DNA of 64,000 nt, taken from positions 248,001-312,000 of the forward strand of contig NZ_LT629960.1 of NCBI RefSeq assembly GCF_900104605.1, written 5' to 3'. Source of the stretch: Tidjanibacter massiliensis (GTDB lineage: Bacteria > Bacteroidota > Bacteroidia > Bacteroidales > Rikenellaceae). Shown here one piece after another: positions 42,832-52,070 of this stretch. Both the position numbers and the translations under genes were made by a program. The notes below the pieces were generated by a model. That model had not been told where the DNA came from. It did no database searches and saw nothing but the letters and a program-made list of their open reading frames with translations. The first letter of the stretch is position 1, and every line of letters begins with the position of its first letter.

Positions 42832-43947
42832 ATGAATGTCGGGTTCGATGCGAAGAGGCTTTTCTTTAACGGAAGCGGTTTGGGAAACTATGCGAGGAGT
42901 ACGGTGAGGCTGTTGGCCGAATACGCTCCGGATAATCGCTATACCTTGTTTACTCCGCGGGAGGGCAACTGCTGCGGGTTCGAGGTGCTGGACAATGCCG
43001 GAATCGTGACGCCGCAGGGTATCCGGGCGCTTTCCGGTTCGCTCTGGCGCAGTTACGCCATGGGCCGCGCCATCCGTCTGAGCGGAGTGGATATCTTCCA
43101 CGGCCTCAGCAACGAACTTCCGGCCGACATCGGACGTACCCGTGCGCGGAGCGTGGTGACGATGCACGACATCATTTTCGTGCACCATCCCGAACTCTAT
43201 AAGCCGGCGGACCGGTGGCTCTATACGCGCAAGTATTCCCGAAGCTGCCGCAACGCCGACCGTATCATCGCCATCAGCCGTCAGACGGCGGGCGACCTCG
43301 TAAACTATTGGCATGTTCCGGAAGAGAAGATTGCGGTGGTGTATCAAGGGTGCGACCCGGCATTCGAGAAGACCGTCGGGGAGAAACAGCGGCGCGAAGT
43401 GCGTGCCGCCTACGGTTTGCCGGAACGGTATATCCTGAGCGTGGGGACGATAGAGGAGCGCAAGAATCTGATGCTGACCGTGCGGGCGATGGTCGCCGGA
43501 AAGCTCGACATCGACCTTGTGGCGTGCGGCAGGCATACCCGTTATGCCGACCGCGTGATGGAGTATGCCGCGGCGCACGGCATTGGCAGCCGTGTGAGAA
43601 TGCTCCACAGCGTGCCGTTCAGTGACCTGCCGGCCCTTTACCAGATGGCTTCCGTGTTCGTCTATCCCTCTTTTTACGAGGGGTTCGGAATTCCCATTCT
43701 CGAGGCGCTGAATTCGCGTGTGCCCGTCATTACCACCCGTGGCGGGGTGTTTCCGGAAACGGGTGGCGATGCCTGCATCTACGTGGAGCCGGAGAGTACG
43801 GACGAGATGCTCCATGCGCTGGAGACCGTGCTCGGCGACCGGGCGGCGGCCGACGGGATGCGCGCGCGCGGTGCAGCCTATGCCCGCAATTTCCGCGAAC
43901 CGGTCATTGCATCCAACCTGACGGCCGTTTACCGGAGTCTGTTGTAG
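42832..43947 (+). CDS. Glycosyltransferase family 4-like (GT-B fold)
   Basis: A 371-residue GT-B glycosyltransferase. The N-terminal donor/acceptor domain starts MNVGFDAKRLFFNGSGLGNYAR. The C-terminal nucleotide-sugar domain contains ILSVGTIEERKNLMLTV and YPSFYEGFGIPILEAL, the E-x7-E motif typical of GT4 retaining enzymes. It probably transfers a hexose in surface-polysaccharide or glycolipid assembly. No other glycan genes are adjacent, so the product is unknown. It is divergent from the thioredoxin-like gene. Confidence 0.9.
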   Translation: MNVGFDAKRLFFNGSGLGNYARSTVRLLAEYAPDNRYTLFTPREGNCCGFEVLDNAGIVTPQGIRALSGSLWRSYAMGRAIRLSGVDIFHGLSNELPADIGRTRARSVVTMHDIIFVHHPELYKPADRWLYTRKYSRSCRNADRIIAISRQTAGDLVNYWHVPEEKIAVVYQGCDPAFEKTVGEKQRREVRAAYGLPERYILSVGTIEERKNLMLTVRAMVAGKLDIDLVACGRHTRYADRVMEYAAAHGIGSRVRMLHSVPFSDLPALYQMASVFVYPSFYEGFGIPILEALNSRVPVITTRGGVFPETGGDACIYVEPESTDEMLHALETVLGDRAAADGMRARGAAYARNFREPVIASNLTAVYRSLL

Positions 43948-44077
43948 AGCGGCGGTGCGTTTTTACGAACCGGCCGGGCCGGAGGCCGCACAGGGGAGGG
44001 ATGGTTCGGAGGTACGCCGTGCTGCTGTGGCGCGGGAAAAAATCGCGGGTTTGTTTCCGGCATCTGAAAAGAAAGAT

Positions 44078-44085
44078 TATCTTTG
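44078..44085 (+). promoter_or_regulatory. Promoter -7 box (TATCTTTG) of the methylmalonyl-CoA locus
   Basis: Exact consensus with TTTC 20 nt upstream (44054-44057) as a possible -33 element. The leader to mce is about 60 nt. No other box was seen before mmdA, mmdC or mmdB, so this may drive the whole set. Confidence 0.65.
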
Positions 44086-44151
44086 TAACGTTTGGGATTT
44101 TCCGACCGCCGACAAGCGTGTCAATTCAGTTAAACCAAAAATATCAAAGAG

Positions 44152-44565
44152 ATGAAAATTTCTCATATCGAACATCTCGGAATCGCCGTGAAGAGTCTGG
44201 AAGAGGCGATACCTTTCTGGGAAAACATTTTGGGTTTCAAGTGTTACAGTATTGAGGAAGTTGCCGACCAAAAGGTGAAGACTGCATTTTTCAAAGTCGG
44301 CCAGACCAAGATAGAACTGCTCGAACCGACGAGCGAGGAGAGCACCATCGCCAAGTTTATCGCCAACCGGGGCGAGGGAGTGCATCATGTGGCGTATGCG
44401 GTGGAAAACATTGAGGAGGCGCTTGCCGAGGCAGAAAGCAAAGGCGTACGCCTTATCGACAAGACGCCGCGCCGCGGGGCCGAGGGGCTGACGATAGCCT
44501 TTCTGCATCCCAAGTCTACCGGGGGTGTCCTGACGGAGCTCTGCGAGGACAAGAACGGGAAATAA
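44152..44565 (+). CDS. mce: Methylmalonyl-CoA epimerase
   Basis: A 137-residue VOC-fold enzyme that interconverts the (R) and (S) isomers of methylmalonyl-CoA. The metal ligands are visible in HIEHLGIAV (His8), [10 protein letters not shown], and TELCE near the C-terminus. The length is standard. It begins a same-strand run with mmdA, an OadG-type subunit, a biotin carrier and OadB-type subunit, so it supplies the isomer used by the decarboxylase. Confidence 0.93.
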   Translation: MKISHIEHLGIAVKSLEEAIPFWENILGFKCYSIEEVADQKVKTAFFKVGQTKIELLEPTSEESTIAKFIANRGEGVHHVAYAVENIEEALAEAESKGVRLIDKTPRRGAEGLTIAFLHPKSTGGVLTELCEDKNGK

Positions 44566-44679
44566 TACCGCAGCATGTGACGGCGCCCCGCAGTCGCAGG
44601 GCGCCGTTCTTTGGCGGCTTTCTGCCGGGCCCTGCGGGTGCAGGCGATAACGAACGATAATAATTTAGTTGGAAAACAT

Positions 44680-46242
44680 ATGAGCGATAATCAGAACAAG
44701 GTCGCGCAGTTGATAGAGTTGCGCGAGGAAGCAAGGCTGGGTGGCGGTCAGAAAAGGATAGACGCGCAGCATGCGAAGGGAAAGTACACGGCCCGCGAAA
44801 GGATACAGATGCTTTTGGATGAGGGCAGTTTCGAGGAGTTCGACATGTTCGTGACGCATCGTTGTTACGACTTCGGCATGGAGAAGAGCCATACGTACGG
44901 CGACGGCGTGGTAACCGGTTACGGGACCATCGACGGCCGGCTGGTCTATATCTTCGCACAGGATTTCACCGTATCGGGCGGTTCGTTGTCCAAGACGATG
45001 TCCGAGAAGATATGCAAGGTGATGGACATGGCCATGCGGGCCGGAGCTCCCTGTATCGGTCTCAACGACTCGGGTGGTGCACGCATCCAGGAGGGGGTGA
45101 ACGCGCTGGCCGGCTATGCCGAGATATTTCAGCGCAACGTGATGGCTTCGGGCGTCATACCCCAGATTTCGGTCATTCTCGGCCCGTGTGCCGGCGGGGC
45201 GGTCTATTCGCCGGCGCTGACCGACTTCACGATTATGAAACGCGATACGAGCTACATGTTCCTTACCGGTCCGGCCGTAGTGAAGACCGTGACGGGCGAG
45301 GATGTGACGCAGGAGCAACTCGGCGGTGCTTCGGTGCACACCAGCAAGTCGGGTGTGGCCGATTTCGCCGCTTCGACCGAAGAGGAGGCGATGGAACTCA
45401 TCCGCAAACTCATCTCCTATATCCCGCAGAACAACATGGAGGATGCGCCCCTGGCGCCCTGTACCGACTCCATCAGCCGGCTGGAAGATTCGCTCAACGA
45501 GATAATTCCCGACAGTCCCAACAAGCCTTACGACATGTACGAGGTGATACGCGCCATCGTCGATAACGGCGATTTTCTCGAGGTACACGAGTCGTTCGCC
45601 AAGAATGTCATCACCTGTTTCGCCCGCTTCAACGGCCAGAGTGTGGGCATCATCGCCAACCAGCCCAAGTACATGGCCGGTGTGCTCGATATCAACGCTT
45701 CGCGCAAGGCGGCCCGTTTCGTACGCTTCTGTGATGCGTTCAACATACCGCTCGTGACGCTGGTGGACGTTCCGGGCTTCCTGCCGGGTACGGGTCAGGA
45801 GTACGGCGGCGTCATTACGCACGGGGCCAAGCTGCTCTTCGCCTACTGCGAGGCGACGGTACCCAAAGTGACCGTTACGCTGCGCAAGTCCTATGGCGGG
45901 GCTTATATCGTGATGTCCTCCAAACATATTCGCGGCGACATCAACTATGCCTGGCCGAGTGCCGAGATAGCCGTGATGGGTGCCAGCGGTGCCGTCGAGG
46001 TGCTTTTCGCCCGCGAAATCGCCAAAATCGAAGACCCGGCGCAGAAGGCTGCCTTCATCGCCGAAAAGGAGGAGGAGTACCGCCAGAAGTTCTCGAACCC
46101 CTACAATGCGGCCAAGTACGGCTATATAGACGACGTGATAGAGCCGCGCAATACGCGTTTCCGTATCATCCGTGCATTGCAGTCGTTGGCGACCAAACGT
46201 CTCACGAACCCGGCCAAGAAACACTCCAACATACCGCTTTAG
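44680..46242 (+). CDS. mmdA: Acyl-CoA carboxyltransferase subunit, methylmalonyl-CoA decarboxylase alpha
   Basis: A 520-residue carboxyltransferase of the propionyl-CoA carboxylase beta/MmdA family. The N-terminal acyl-CoA domain has the [14 protein letters not shown] motif and [13 protein letters not shown]. The C-terminal biotin domain has [16 protein letters not shown] and [13 protein letters not shown]. It moves the carboxyl of methylmalonyl-CoA onto biotin. No biotin carboxylase gene is present and an OadB-type Na+ pump follows, so decarboxylation rather than ATP-driven carboxylation is inferred. The ATG at 44680 is used; the open frame upstream is not family-like. Confidence 0.92.
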   Translation: MSDNQNKVAQLIELREEARLGGGQKRIDAQHAKGKYTARERIQMLLDEGSFEEFDMFVTHRCYDFGMEKSHTYGDGVVTGYGTIDGRLVYIFAQDFTVSGGSLSKTMSEKICKVMDMAMRAGAPCIGLNDSGGARIQEGVNALAGYAEIFQRNVMASGVIPQISVILGPCAGGAVYSPALTDFTIMKRDTSYMFLTGPAVVKTVTGEDVTQEQLGGASVHTSKSGVADFAASTEEEAMELIRKLISYIPQNNMEDAPLAPCTDSISRLEDSLNEIIPDSPNKPYDMYEVIRAIVDNGDFLEVHESFAKNVITCFARFNGQSVGIIANQPKYMAGVLDINASRKAARFVRFCDAFNIPLVTLVDVPGFLPGTGQEYGGVITHGAKLLFAYCEATVPKVTVTLRKSYGGAYIVMSSKHIRGDINYAWPSAEIAVMGASGAVEVLFAREIAKIEDPAQKAAFIAEKEEEYRQKFSNPYNAAKYGYIDDVIEPRNTRFRIIRALQSLATKRLTNPAKKHSNIPL

Positions 46243-46246
46243 GCTT

Positions 46247-47266
46247 ATGAGGAAATTTTGTCTGTTGGTCGTTATGGCGCTTTGCGGCCTCGGAGTGTCG
46301 GCGCAGGGCGTGCTTAATGTGAGAATAAACGAAGTGCTCGTGCTCAACGAGAACGACATCGTGGACGATTACGGTGTCCGGGAGTCGTGGGTGGAGCTCT
46401 TCAATACCGGTTATGAACGTGTCAATGTGGGCGGCTGTTATCTGGGAATCCGGTATGCCGACCGTTACGATGCGGATGGCAACAAGCTCATCAAGAAGTA
46501 CTATATCCCGCGCAACAATCCTGCGACGAGTATCGAACCGCTGGGGTACAGGCTCTTTTTCTGCGAAGGTACCGATACGAAGGGAACTTTCTACACCAAT
46601 TTCACGCTTGGCGACGAGCCTGTGGACATGGTGATACTCTACAATGCCAACGGTAAGGATATCATCAGCGTATTCAAATTCCCGGAGAATTATACGCCGG
46701 TGCCGGATGTAGCGTGGGGCATCCTCGGTCACGAGGAGATAGAGTCCAAGGTTTTTCCCGAATTCACCCGGGCCGAACGGCGTGCGCTGCGGGGCGATGC
46801 CTATCTCGATGCTGTCGCCGCACGGTTGAAATACCAGCCGCAGGCGATGCTGAAGACCACTCCGTTGGCGACCAACGAAGTGAACGAGGAGGTGCCGCGG
46901 CACGAAGTCTTCCGCCAGCGGGACGAAACGGGCGCGGTCATGTCGCTGACGGCCATGAGCGTGGTGTTTCTCGCCTTGGTGGCCATTTTCCTGGTTTTCA
47001 AGGTAATCGGCATGGTGATGGTCAGGAGGGCCAACCGGAAGTCGGTCAAGGAGGGCGGCGAACCCGTAGTGGGAAAGCAGGCCCGGGACGGCGGCTATAC
47101 CGGAGAGGAGATGGCGGCTATCGGACTTGCGCTCAAGCTCTATCAGGAAGACCTGCATGTACACGAATCGACGGTCATCACCATCAACCATGTGAACAGG
47201 ATGTATTCGCCGTGGAATTCCAAGATACACGGCATAACCGAATTACCCCAGAGAAAAAACAGATAG
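46247..47266 (+). CDS. OadG-like membrane subunit with N-terminal lamin-tail domain
   Basis: A 339-residue protein with a signal peptide (cleavage near VSAQ, residue 20). Residues about 22-160 look like a lamin-tail (LTD) beta-sandwich: VRINEVLVLNENDIVDDYG, SWVELFNTG, GYRLFFCEG. A single membrane helix follows at about 232-258, and a cytoplasmic tail contains TGEEMAAIGLALKLYQEDLH, typical of OadG-type small subunits. OadG anchors and assembles Na+-translocating decarboxylases; the extracytoplasmic LTD is extra compared with proteobacterial OadG. It starts 4 nt after the mmdA stop and ends 9 nt before the biotin carrier gene. Confidence 0.82.
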   Translation: MRKFCLLVVMALCGLGVSAQGVLNVRINEVLVLNENDIVDDYGVRESWVELFNTGYERVNVGGCYLGIRYADRYDADGNKLIKKYYIPRNNPATSIEPLGYRLFFCEGTDTKGTFYTNFTLGDEPVDMVILYNANGKDIISVFKFPENYTPVPDVAWGILGHEEIESKVFPEFTRAERRALRGDAYLDAVAARLKYQPQAMLKTTPLATNEVNEEVPRHEVFRQRDETGAVMSLTAMSVVFLALVAIFLVFKVIGMVMVRRANRKSVKEGGEPVVGKQARDGGYTGEEMAAIGLALKLYQEDLHVHESTVITINHVNRMYSPWNSKIHGITELPQRKNR

Positions 47267-47275
47267 CATACCTAT

Positions 47276-47722
47276 ATGAAAGAGTATAAATTCAAGATAA
47301 ACGGCAATGCGTACAAGGTTGCCGTGGAGAGCGTCCAGGACGGTATTGCGGCCGTGTCGGTGAACGGTACCCCCTATAAAGTGGAGATAGAGAACGACCT
47401 CGGCGGTCCGAAGCCGGTTAAACCGGTGCAGGTGGCTCCGGCGACCTACCAGGCGACGCCCCAGGCCGCTCCCGTGAAGATTGCCAGCGCACCGCCTGCC
47501 GGCGGCAGCGAAACGCAGTTACGGAGCCCGCTGCCCGGTACGGTGCTCGAACTCCGGGTAAAGGAGGGCGATACCGTAAAGGAAGGGCAGACAGTGATGA
47601 TACTCGAGGCCATGAAGATGGAGAACAACATCGACGCCAACAAGAGCGGTGTGGTGAAGAGCATCGTGAAGCGGGCAGGCGATTCCGTGATGGAAGGGGA
47701 TGTATTAATAACCATCGGATAG
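47276..47722 (+). CDS. mmdC: Biotin carrier subunit of methylmalonyl-CoA decarboxylase
   Basis: A 148-residue biotinyl protein. The N-terminal 45 residues form a small domain (KEYKFKINGNAYKV). A Pro/Ala-rich swinging linker follows (about 46-78), then a lipoyl/biotinyl domain with the biotinylation site EAMKM and Lys114. It shuttles the carboxyl group from MmdA to the membrane-bound MmdB. Position between the OadG-like and MmdB genes fits exactly. Confidence 0.93.
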   Translation: MKEYKFKINGNAYKVAVESVQDGIAAVSVNGTPYKVEIENDLGGPKPVKPVQVAPATYQATPQAAPVKIASAPPAGGSETQLRSPLPGTVLELRVKEGDTVKEGQTVMILEAMKMENNIDANKSGVVKSIVKRAGDSVMEGDVLITIG

Positions 47723-47726
47723 CCTT

Positions 47727-48896
47727 ATGACCATGTTTCTGGAAAGCGGGTTCGGGGCTTTCATCGGGCAGAACCTGCGCGAGTTCTGGAGTATAACGGG
47801 TTTCGCCAACGCAACGTTGGGGCATATCGTCATGATTGCGGTGGGCCTGTTTTTCCTCTATCTCGGTATCAAGCACAAGATGGAGCCGATGCTGCTCGTC
47901 CCCATCGGTTTCGGTATTCTTATCGGCAATATTCCGTTCCACGACGGAATGCAGATTGGCGTCTACGAAGAAGGGTCGGTGCTCAATTACCTCTACTTCG
48001 GGGTGAAGAACGGCATCTATCCGCCGCTGATTTTTCTCGGTATCGGAGCGATGACCGACTTTTCGGCCCTCATATCGAATCCGAAGCTGATGACGATAGG
48101 TGCAGCGGCGCAGCTCGGTATCTTCGGTGCATACGTCGTGTCGCTCGCTTTCGGATTTACGGCGGCCGAGGCCGGTGCGATAGGCATCATCGGCGGTGCC
48201 GACGGCCCCACAGCCATCTTCCTTTCGAGCCGGCTCGCTCCGGACATGATGGGTTCCATCGCCATAGCGGCCTATTCTTACATGGCCCTCGTGCCGGTAC
48301 TCCAGCCATGGATAATGAAGTTGTGCACAACCAAAAAGGAGCGTCTTATCCGGATGCGGCCGCCCAGGCCCATCTCCAAGAGCGAGAAAATCATGTTCCC
48401 GATAATCGGTCTTCTGCTCACCTGTTTCCTCGTTCCCTCCGGTCTGCCCCTGCTCGGCATGCTCTTTCTGGGAAACCTGTTGAAGGAGAGCGGCGTTACC
48501 AAACGCCTTGCCACGACGGCCGGGGGACCGCTCATCGATATCGTGACGATACTCATCGGATTGACCGTGGGTGCTTCGACACAGGCCACGACTTTCCTGA
48601 CGGAGAAGTCGCTGCTCGTTTTCGCAATCGGTGCGGCTTCGTTCATCATCGCCACTTTCGGCGGAGTCCTGTTCGTCAAGTTCCTCAACCTGTTCCTTAA
48701 GGAGGGAAACAAAATCAACCCGCTCATCGGCAATGCCGGCGTTTCGGCAGTGCCCGATGCGGCTCGCGTTTCGCAGGAGATAGGGTTGAAGTACGACAAG
48801 AACAATCACCTGCTCATGCACGCCATGGGGCCGAATGTGGCCGGCGTGATTGGCAGTGCGGTGGCTGCGGGTATCCTGCTCGGATTCCTCGGTTAG
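47727..48896 (+). CDS. mmdB: Na+-translocating decarboxylase beta subunit
   Basis: A 389-residue polytopic inner-membrane protein of the OadB/MmdB/GcdB family. The conserved GGADGPT motif is at 156-162, with Asp159 corresponding to the Asp implicated in Na+ movement. A later GNAGVSAVPDAARV also matches. It decarboxylates carboxybiotin and exports Na+, conserving the energy of methylmalonyl-CoA decarboxylation. The gene starts 4 nt after the mmdC stop and ends the operon. A short hairpin (48916-48946) follows. Confidence 0.94.
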   Translation: MTMFLESGFGAFIGQNLREFWSITGFANATLGHIVMIAVGLFFLYLGIKHKMEPMLLVPIGFGILIGNIPFHDGMQIGVYEEGSVLNYLYFGVKNGIYPPLIFLGIGAMTDFSALISNPKLMTIGAAAQLGIFGAYVVSLAFGFTAAEAGAIGIIGGADGPTAIFLSSRLAPDMMGSIAIAAYSYMALVPVLQPWIMKLCTTKKERLIRMRPPRPISKSEKIMFPIIGLLLTCFLVPSGLPLLGMLFLGNLLKESGVTKRLATTAGGPLIDIVTILIGLTVGASTQATTFLTEKSLLVFAIGAASFIIATFGGVLFVKFLNLFLKEGNKINPLIGNAGVSAVPDAARVSQEIGLKYDKNNHLLMHAMGPNVAGVIGSAVAAGILLGFLG

Positions 48897-49006
48897 CGCC
48901 GGGACCGCACGGTAAGCGAGGGAGCTCCCGACCGGGGTTCCCTCGCGGCCGTTCGGAGATGTGCGGTTTCGGAGCGGCCGGCGGAGGGCTTGGCCCGATT
49001 ATTTCG

Positions 49007-49090
49007 TACCTTTGACTACGTCTTAGATACTCCGCCTCGGCAAAAGGCAAACTCCGGTTTGCCTTTGCTCTCGGCTTATCCGTATCTTTG
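49007..49090 (+). repeat. Hairpin repeat flanked by two promoter boxes, mobile-promoter-like
   Basis: TACCTTTG (49007-49014) and TATCTTTG (49083-49090) flank a segment with CTCCGCCTCGGC, a 10-bp inverted repeat around TCCG (AAAGGCAAAC with GTTTGCCTTT) and CTCTCGGCTTATCC. Similar CCTCGGC-hairpin-CTCGGCTTA elements are, from memory, repeated upstream of many Bacteroidales genes. Here it would drive the nitroreductase gene. No second copy was noticed in this window. Confidence 0.5.
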
Positions 49091-49158
49091 AAAGGATGGG
49101 CCGCAGTCGGAACGGCCGGCCGGAAATGGTATGGGAAACAGTAAAAACGGAATCGGTT

Positions 49159-49686
49159 ATGAATGTGGTGTTGGACAGTTTGAAAACACGCCGCAGCATC
49201 CGGGGATACGACCCCGACCGGATGCCGGCGGAGGAGTTAATCGGGCAGATAATCGAGGCAGGTACCTATGCCCCGACGGGCAGGGGGATGCAGTCGCCCC
49301 GTATCGTGGTCGTGACGGACAGGACCGTGCGCGACCGTCTTTCGGCGCTCAATGCGGCCGTGATGGGGAGTGCTTCCGACCCCTTCTACGGTGCTCCGGT
49401 AGTGCTCGTGGTATTGGCGGACCGTAGCCGGCCCACCTACCTGTACGACGGTTCGTTGGTGATGGGCAACCTGTTGAATGCGGCTCATGCCGTGGGATTG
49501 GGAAGCTGTTGGATTCATCGGGCCAGGGAGGTGTTCGATTCGCCGGAGGGAAAGGCACTGTTGAAGGCGTGGGGCATTGAAGGTGATTATGAAGGTATCG
49601 GACACTGTATTCTCGGTTATCCCCTGCCGGGAGCCTTACCTGAGGCGCAGCCCCGCAAGGCCGATTATGCCCTGTGGGTGCGGTAA
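49159..49686 (+). CDS. Nitroreductase family protein
   Basis: A 175-residue FMN-dependent nitroreductase-fold enzyme. It starts MNVVLDSLKTRRSIRGYDPD, the common R-R-S-I-R FMN-binding signature. TYAPTGRGMQSPRIVVV and the later AAHAVGLGSCWIHRA segments complete the flavin site. Members reduce nitro groups, quinones or flavins with NAD(P)H; the natural substrate is unknown. The ATG at 49159 gives the normal N-terminus, although the frame is open from 49096. Expression is probably from the promoter boxes at 49007/49083. Confidence 0.88.
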   Translation: MNVVLDSLKTRRSIRGYDPDRMPAEELIGQIIEAGTYAPTGRGMQSPRIVVVTDRTVRDRLSALNAAVMGSASDPFYGAPVVLVVLADRSRPTYLYDGSLVMGNLLNAAHAVGLGSCWIHRAREVFDSPEGKALLKAWGIEGDYEGIGHCILGYPLPGALPEAQPRKADYALWVR

Positions 49687-49781
49687 TTGCCGGGAAAAGA
49701 GAGAAAGACCGGGCCGTGTCGGACGGAACTCTTTCGGTTCGGCAGGTCGTAGAGAAGTGGAGCAAACGTATGGGGAAAGAG

Positions 49782-50648
49782 ATGAAAACCGTTCGGCTCA
49801 TCTATCCGCAGTGGCAGGGAGCCGATATTGTCCGGCTGGTGCCGGAAGTGAAAGACCCGGCCGATGCTGCGCGGGGATACTATCTGGGGGCCCGGCTGCT
49901 GGATTTTCTCGCTCCGGCAGCCGAGGGGGAGACGCTGACCGTTCCGGTGGATACCGCCATGACAGCCCGCACGGTACAGGACGGCGTTATCGACCGCGAT
50001 ATCATCTTCCGCCAGACGCAGGCGGCGCTGGCGATGTTGCGGGCCGCGGCTCCCGACCGGATTGTTACGCTGGGAGGGGAGTGTTCCGTCAGCGTGGTAC
50101 CGTTCACCTATCTGGCGGCACGGTACGGGGGCGACGTGGCGATGGTGTGGATTGATGCCCATCCCGACCTCACATGGCCCGGCGATGTCTATCAGGGCTA
50201 TCATGCGATGGCCGTCGCGGCCTGCATGGGGGACGGCGAGCAACGGATTGCTTCCCTGCTGCCCGCCCGGTTCTCCCCTTCGCAAATCCTCTATGTGGGG
50301 TTGCGGAACTGGGAGCGGGATGAGATTAAGGTGCGTCAGCGGATGTACGGCATCGCCCAGGTATCGAAAGAGGAGATAACTGACAACAGCGATGCAGTGC
50401 GCCGTTGGCTGGATTTGTGTGGCTGCTCGAAAGTGGTCGTGCATTTGGACCTGGATGTCCTCGACCCGGCCGAAATCGTCGCAGCGGTGGGAACCGACCC
50501 CGGCGGCATGTCGATGGAACAGGTCGTCCGGGTTGTCGATGCTGTCGCGAAAGAGAAGGAGCTGGTCGGACTGACCGTAGCCGAACCGATGCCCCGTACG
50601 GCCATCCGGCTGCGGAACCTGCTGCATAGCCTGCCCCTGCTCCGGTAG
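49782..50648 (+). CDS. Arginase/agmatinase-superfamily (ureohydrolase) protein, variant metal site
   Basis: A 288-residue ureohydrolase-fold protein. Two of the Mn-binding motifs are present: WIDAHPDLTWP (D-A-H-x-D) and LDLDVLDPAE (D-x-D-x-x-D-P). The first motif, usually GGDH, reads GGECS, so the usual His metal ligand is replaced by Cys. The substrate may therefore differ from arginine or agmatine. The start at 49782 is preferred because GGGGAAAGAG lies just before that ATG; 49770 is also possible. Confidence 0.78.
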   Translation: MKTVRLIYPQWQGADIVRLVPEVKDPADAARGYYLGARLLDFLAPAAEGETLTVPVDTAMTARTVQDGVIDRDIIFRQTQAALAMLRAAAPDRIVTLGGECSVSVVPFTYLAARYGGDVAMVWIDAHPDLTWPGDVYQGYHAMAVAACMGDGEQRIASLLPARFSPSQILYVGLRNWERDEIKVRQRMYGIAQVSKEEITDNSDAVRRWLDLCGCSKVVVHLDLDVLDPAEIVAAVGTDPGGMSMEQVVRVVDAVAKEKELVGLTVAEPMPRTAIRLRNLLHSLPLLR

Positions 50649-50750
50649 GAGGGTGCGGGGCAGGGTACCGGCACCGGAGCCCGTTTGGAAGGTTGTCGGG
50701 TGTCGTCTGCCTGCGATATGGGTATTACATCAAAAGAAAGGATAGTTGAT

Positions 50751-52070
50751 ATGGCGGTCGATTCGTATATGACGTTGTCGCAGTTGCAGGAGCGTATCCG
50801 GGAGACGCTTTGCCGCGGATTCGCCGCGCCGGTGTGGATAACCGCCGAAATAGGCGAACTGAAGGTGAATGCCCGTTCCGGGCACTGTTACCTGCAGTTG
50901 GTGGAGAAGGGCGGCCGCAACGGCGTGCCGCAGGCGCAGGTGCAGGCCGTCATCTGGGCCGGACAGTACGGTATGCTCTCCTCTTATTTCCGCGGGGCGA
51001 CGGGGGAGGAGCTGGCTGTCGGGATGAAGGTGCTGCTCCATGTGACGGTGACCTACCACGAATTGTACGGTCTGTCGCTGCGAATAGTGGATATCGACCC
51101 GCTCTATACGCTCGGTGACCTGGCCCGGCAGCGCATGCAGACCATCGCCCAGCTCCGGGAGGATGGTGTGTTCGACCTGAATCGTGAGCTCGGTATTCCG
51201 GAAGTACCCCAGCGCATTGCGGTCATCTCCTCCCCGCAGGCTGCCGGTTATCAGGACTTCATGAAGGAGCTCGGTGCGTCGCCTTACCGTTTCGATGTGA
51301 CGCTTTTCGGTGCCGTCATGCAGGGACACGGGGCCGAGACGTCGATAATCGGGGCGTTGGATGCGGTGGCCGACCGGGCGGAAGAGTTCGATGCGGCGGT
51401 AATAATCAGAGGAGGTGGTTCGCAGAGCGATTTGAGCTTTTTGAACTCCTATCTGCTCAGTTTCCATATTGCGCAGTTCCCGCTGCCCGTTATCGCCGGA
51501 TTGGGACACGACAAGGACCAGAGCGTCGTGGATATGGTCGCCGCCCTTTCGCTGAAGACGCCGACGGCGGTGGCGGCCTTTCTGGCCGACCGTGCGGCAG
51601 GGTTCGATGCCCGTCTGGAGGGACTCGGTGACGAGATACGCAGTTGTGCCTGCCGAATCCTTGACCGAGAGGGGAAGGATGTGCAGATGTGCGGCGCCCT
51701 GCTGCGCGAGCGGGTATCGGGGGCCCGTCTGCGGATGGAGTGGCGTTTGCGGACCCTTACCGACGGCCTTGCTGCCGGTGCACGCAGAGTGCTGCAGATG
51801 AAGGGTCTTCGGCTCGATGAACTCCGGGAACGCCTGGAAGAGGGTGCCTGTCGGGCCGTAGCGAGCGGGGAGGCCCGTTTGCTTCAGGCACGGCAGCTCG
51901 TTTCGGCTGCCGACCCGCGCAACATCCTGGCCCGCGGCTTCGCGGTGGTGCGTACCGCCGGCCGGGCTCTGACCGACGCCGCCGATGCGGTTCCGGGAGA
52001 GAATCTCGATATTACGTTATACAAGGGTAGAGTGACTGCAAAAGTGACCGATAATTATGGGAAAGAGTGA
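50751..52070 (+). CDS. xseA: Exodeoxyribonuclease VII large subunit
   Basis: A 439-residue ExoVII catalytic subunit. An N-terminal OB-fold (about 5-105: VWITAEIGELKVNARSGHCYL) leads into the nuclease core with ISSPQAAGYQDF, VIIRGGGSQSDLSFLNSY and GLGHDKDQSVVD. A coiled-coil region precedes the C-terminus (DPRNILARGFAVVR). It degrades single-stranded DNA to oligonucleotides together with XseB. The ATG at 50751 is used; the frame further upstream is not conserved. It overlaps xseB by 14 nt. Confidence 0.94.
   Translation: MAVDSYMTLSQLQERIRETLCRGFAAPVWITAEIGELKVNARSGHCYLQLVEKGGRNGVPQAQVQAVIWAGQYGMLSSYFRGATGEELAVGMKVLLHVTVTYHELYGLSLRIVDIDPLYTLGDLARQRMQTIAQLREDGVFDLNRELGIPEVPQRIAVISSPQAAGYQDFMKELGASPYRFDVTLFGAVMQGHGAETSIIGALDAVADRAEEFDAAVIIRGGGSQSDLSFLNSYLLSFHIAQFPLPVIAGLGHDKDQSVVDMVAALSLKTPTAVAAFLADRAAGFDARLEGLGDEIRSCACRILDREGKDVQMCGALLRERVSGARLRMEWRLRTLTDGLAAGARRVLQMKGLRLDELRERLEEGACRAVASGEARLLQARQLVSAADPRNILARGFAVVRTAGRALTDAADAVPGENLDITLYKGRVTAKVTDNYGKE

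Noticed and set aside
42490-43815. Upstream in-frame extension of the thioredoxin-like gene, giving a 594-residue frame
   Set aside because: It is antisense to the glycosyltransferase and has no protein-like features. The internal ATG at 42489 starts a clean signal peptide.
44665-46359. A 564-codon open frame antisense to mmdA
   Set aside because: It is a shadow of the conserved carboxyltransferase gene.
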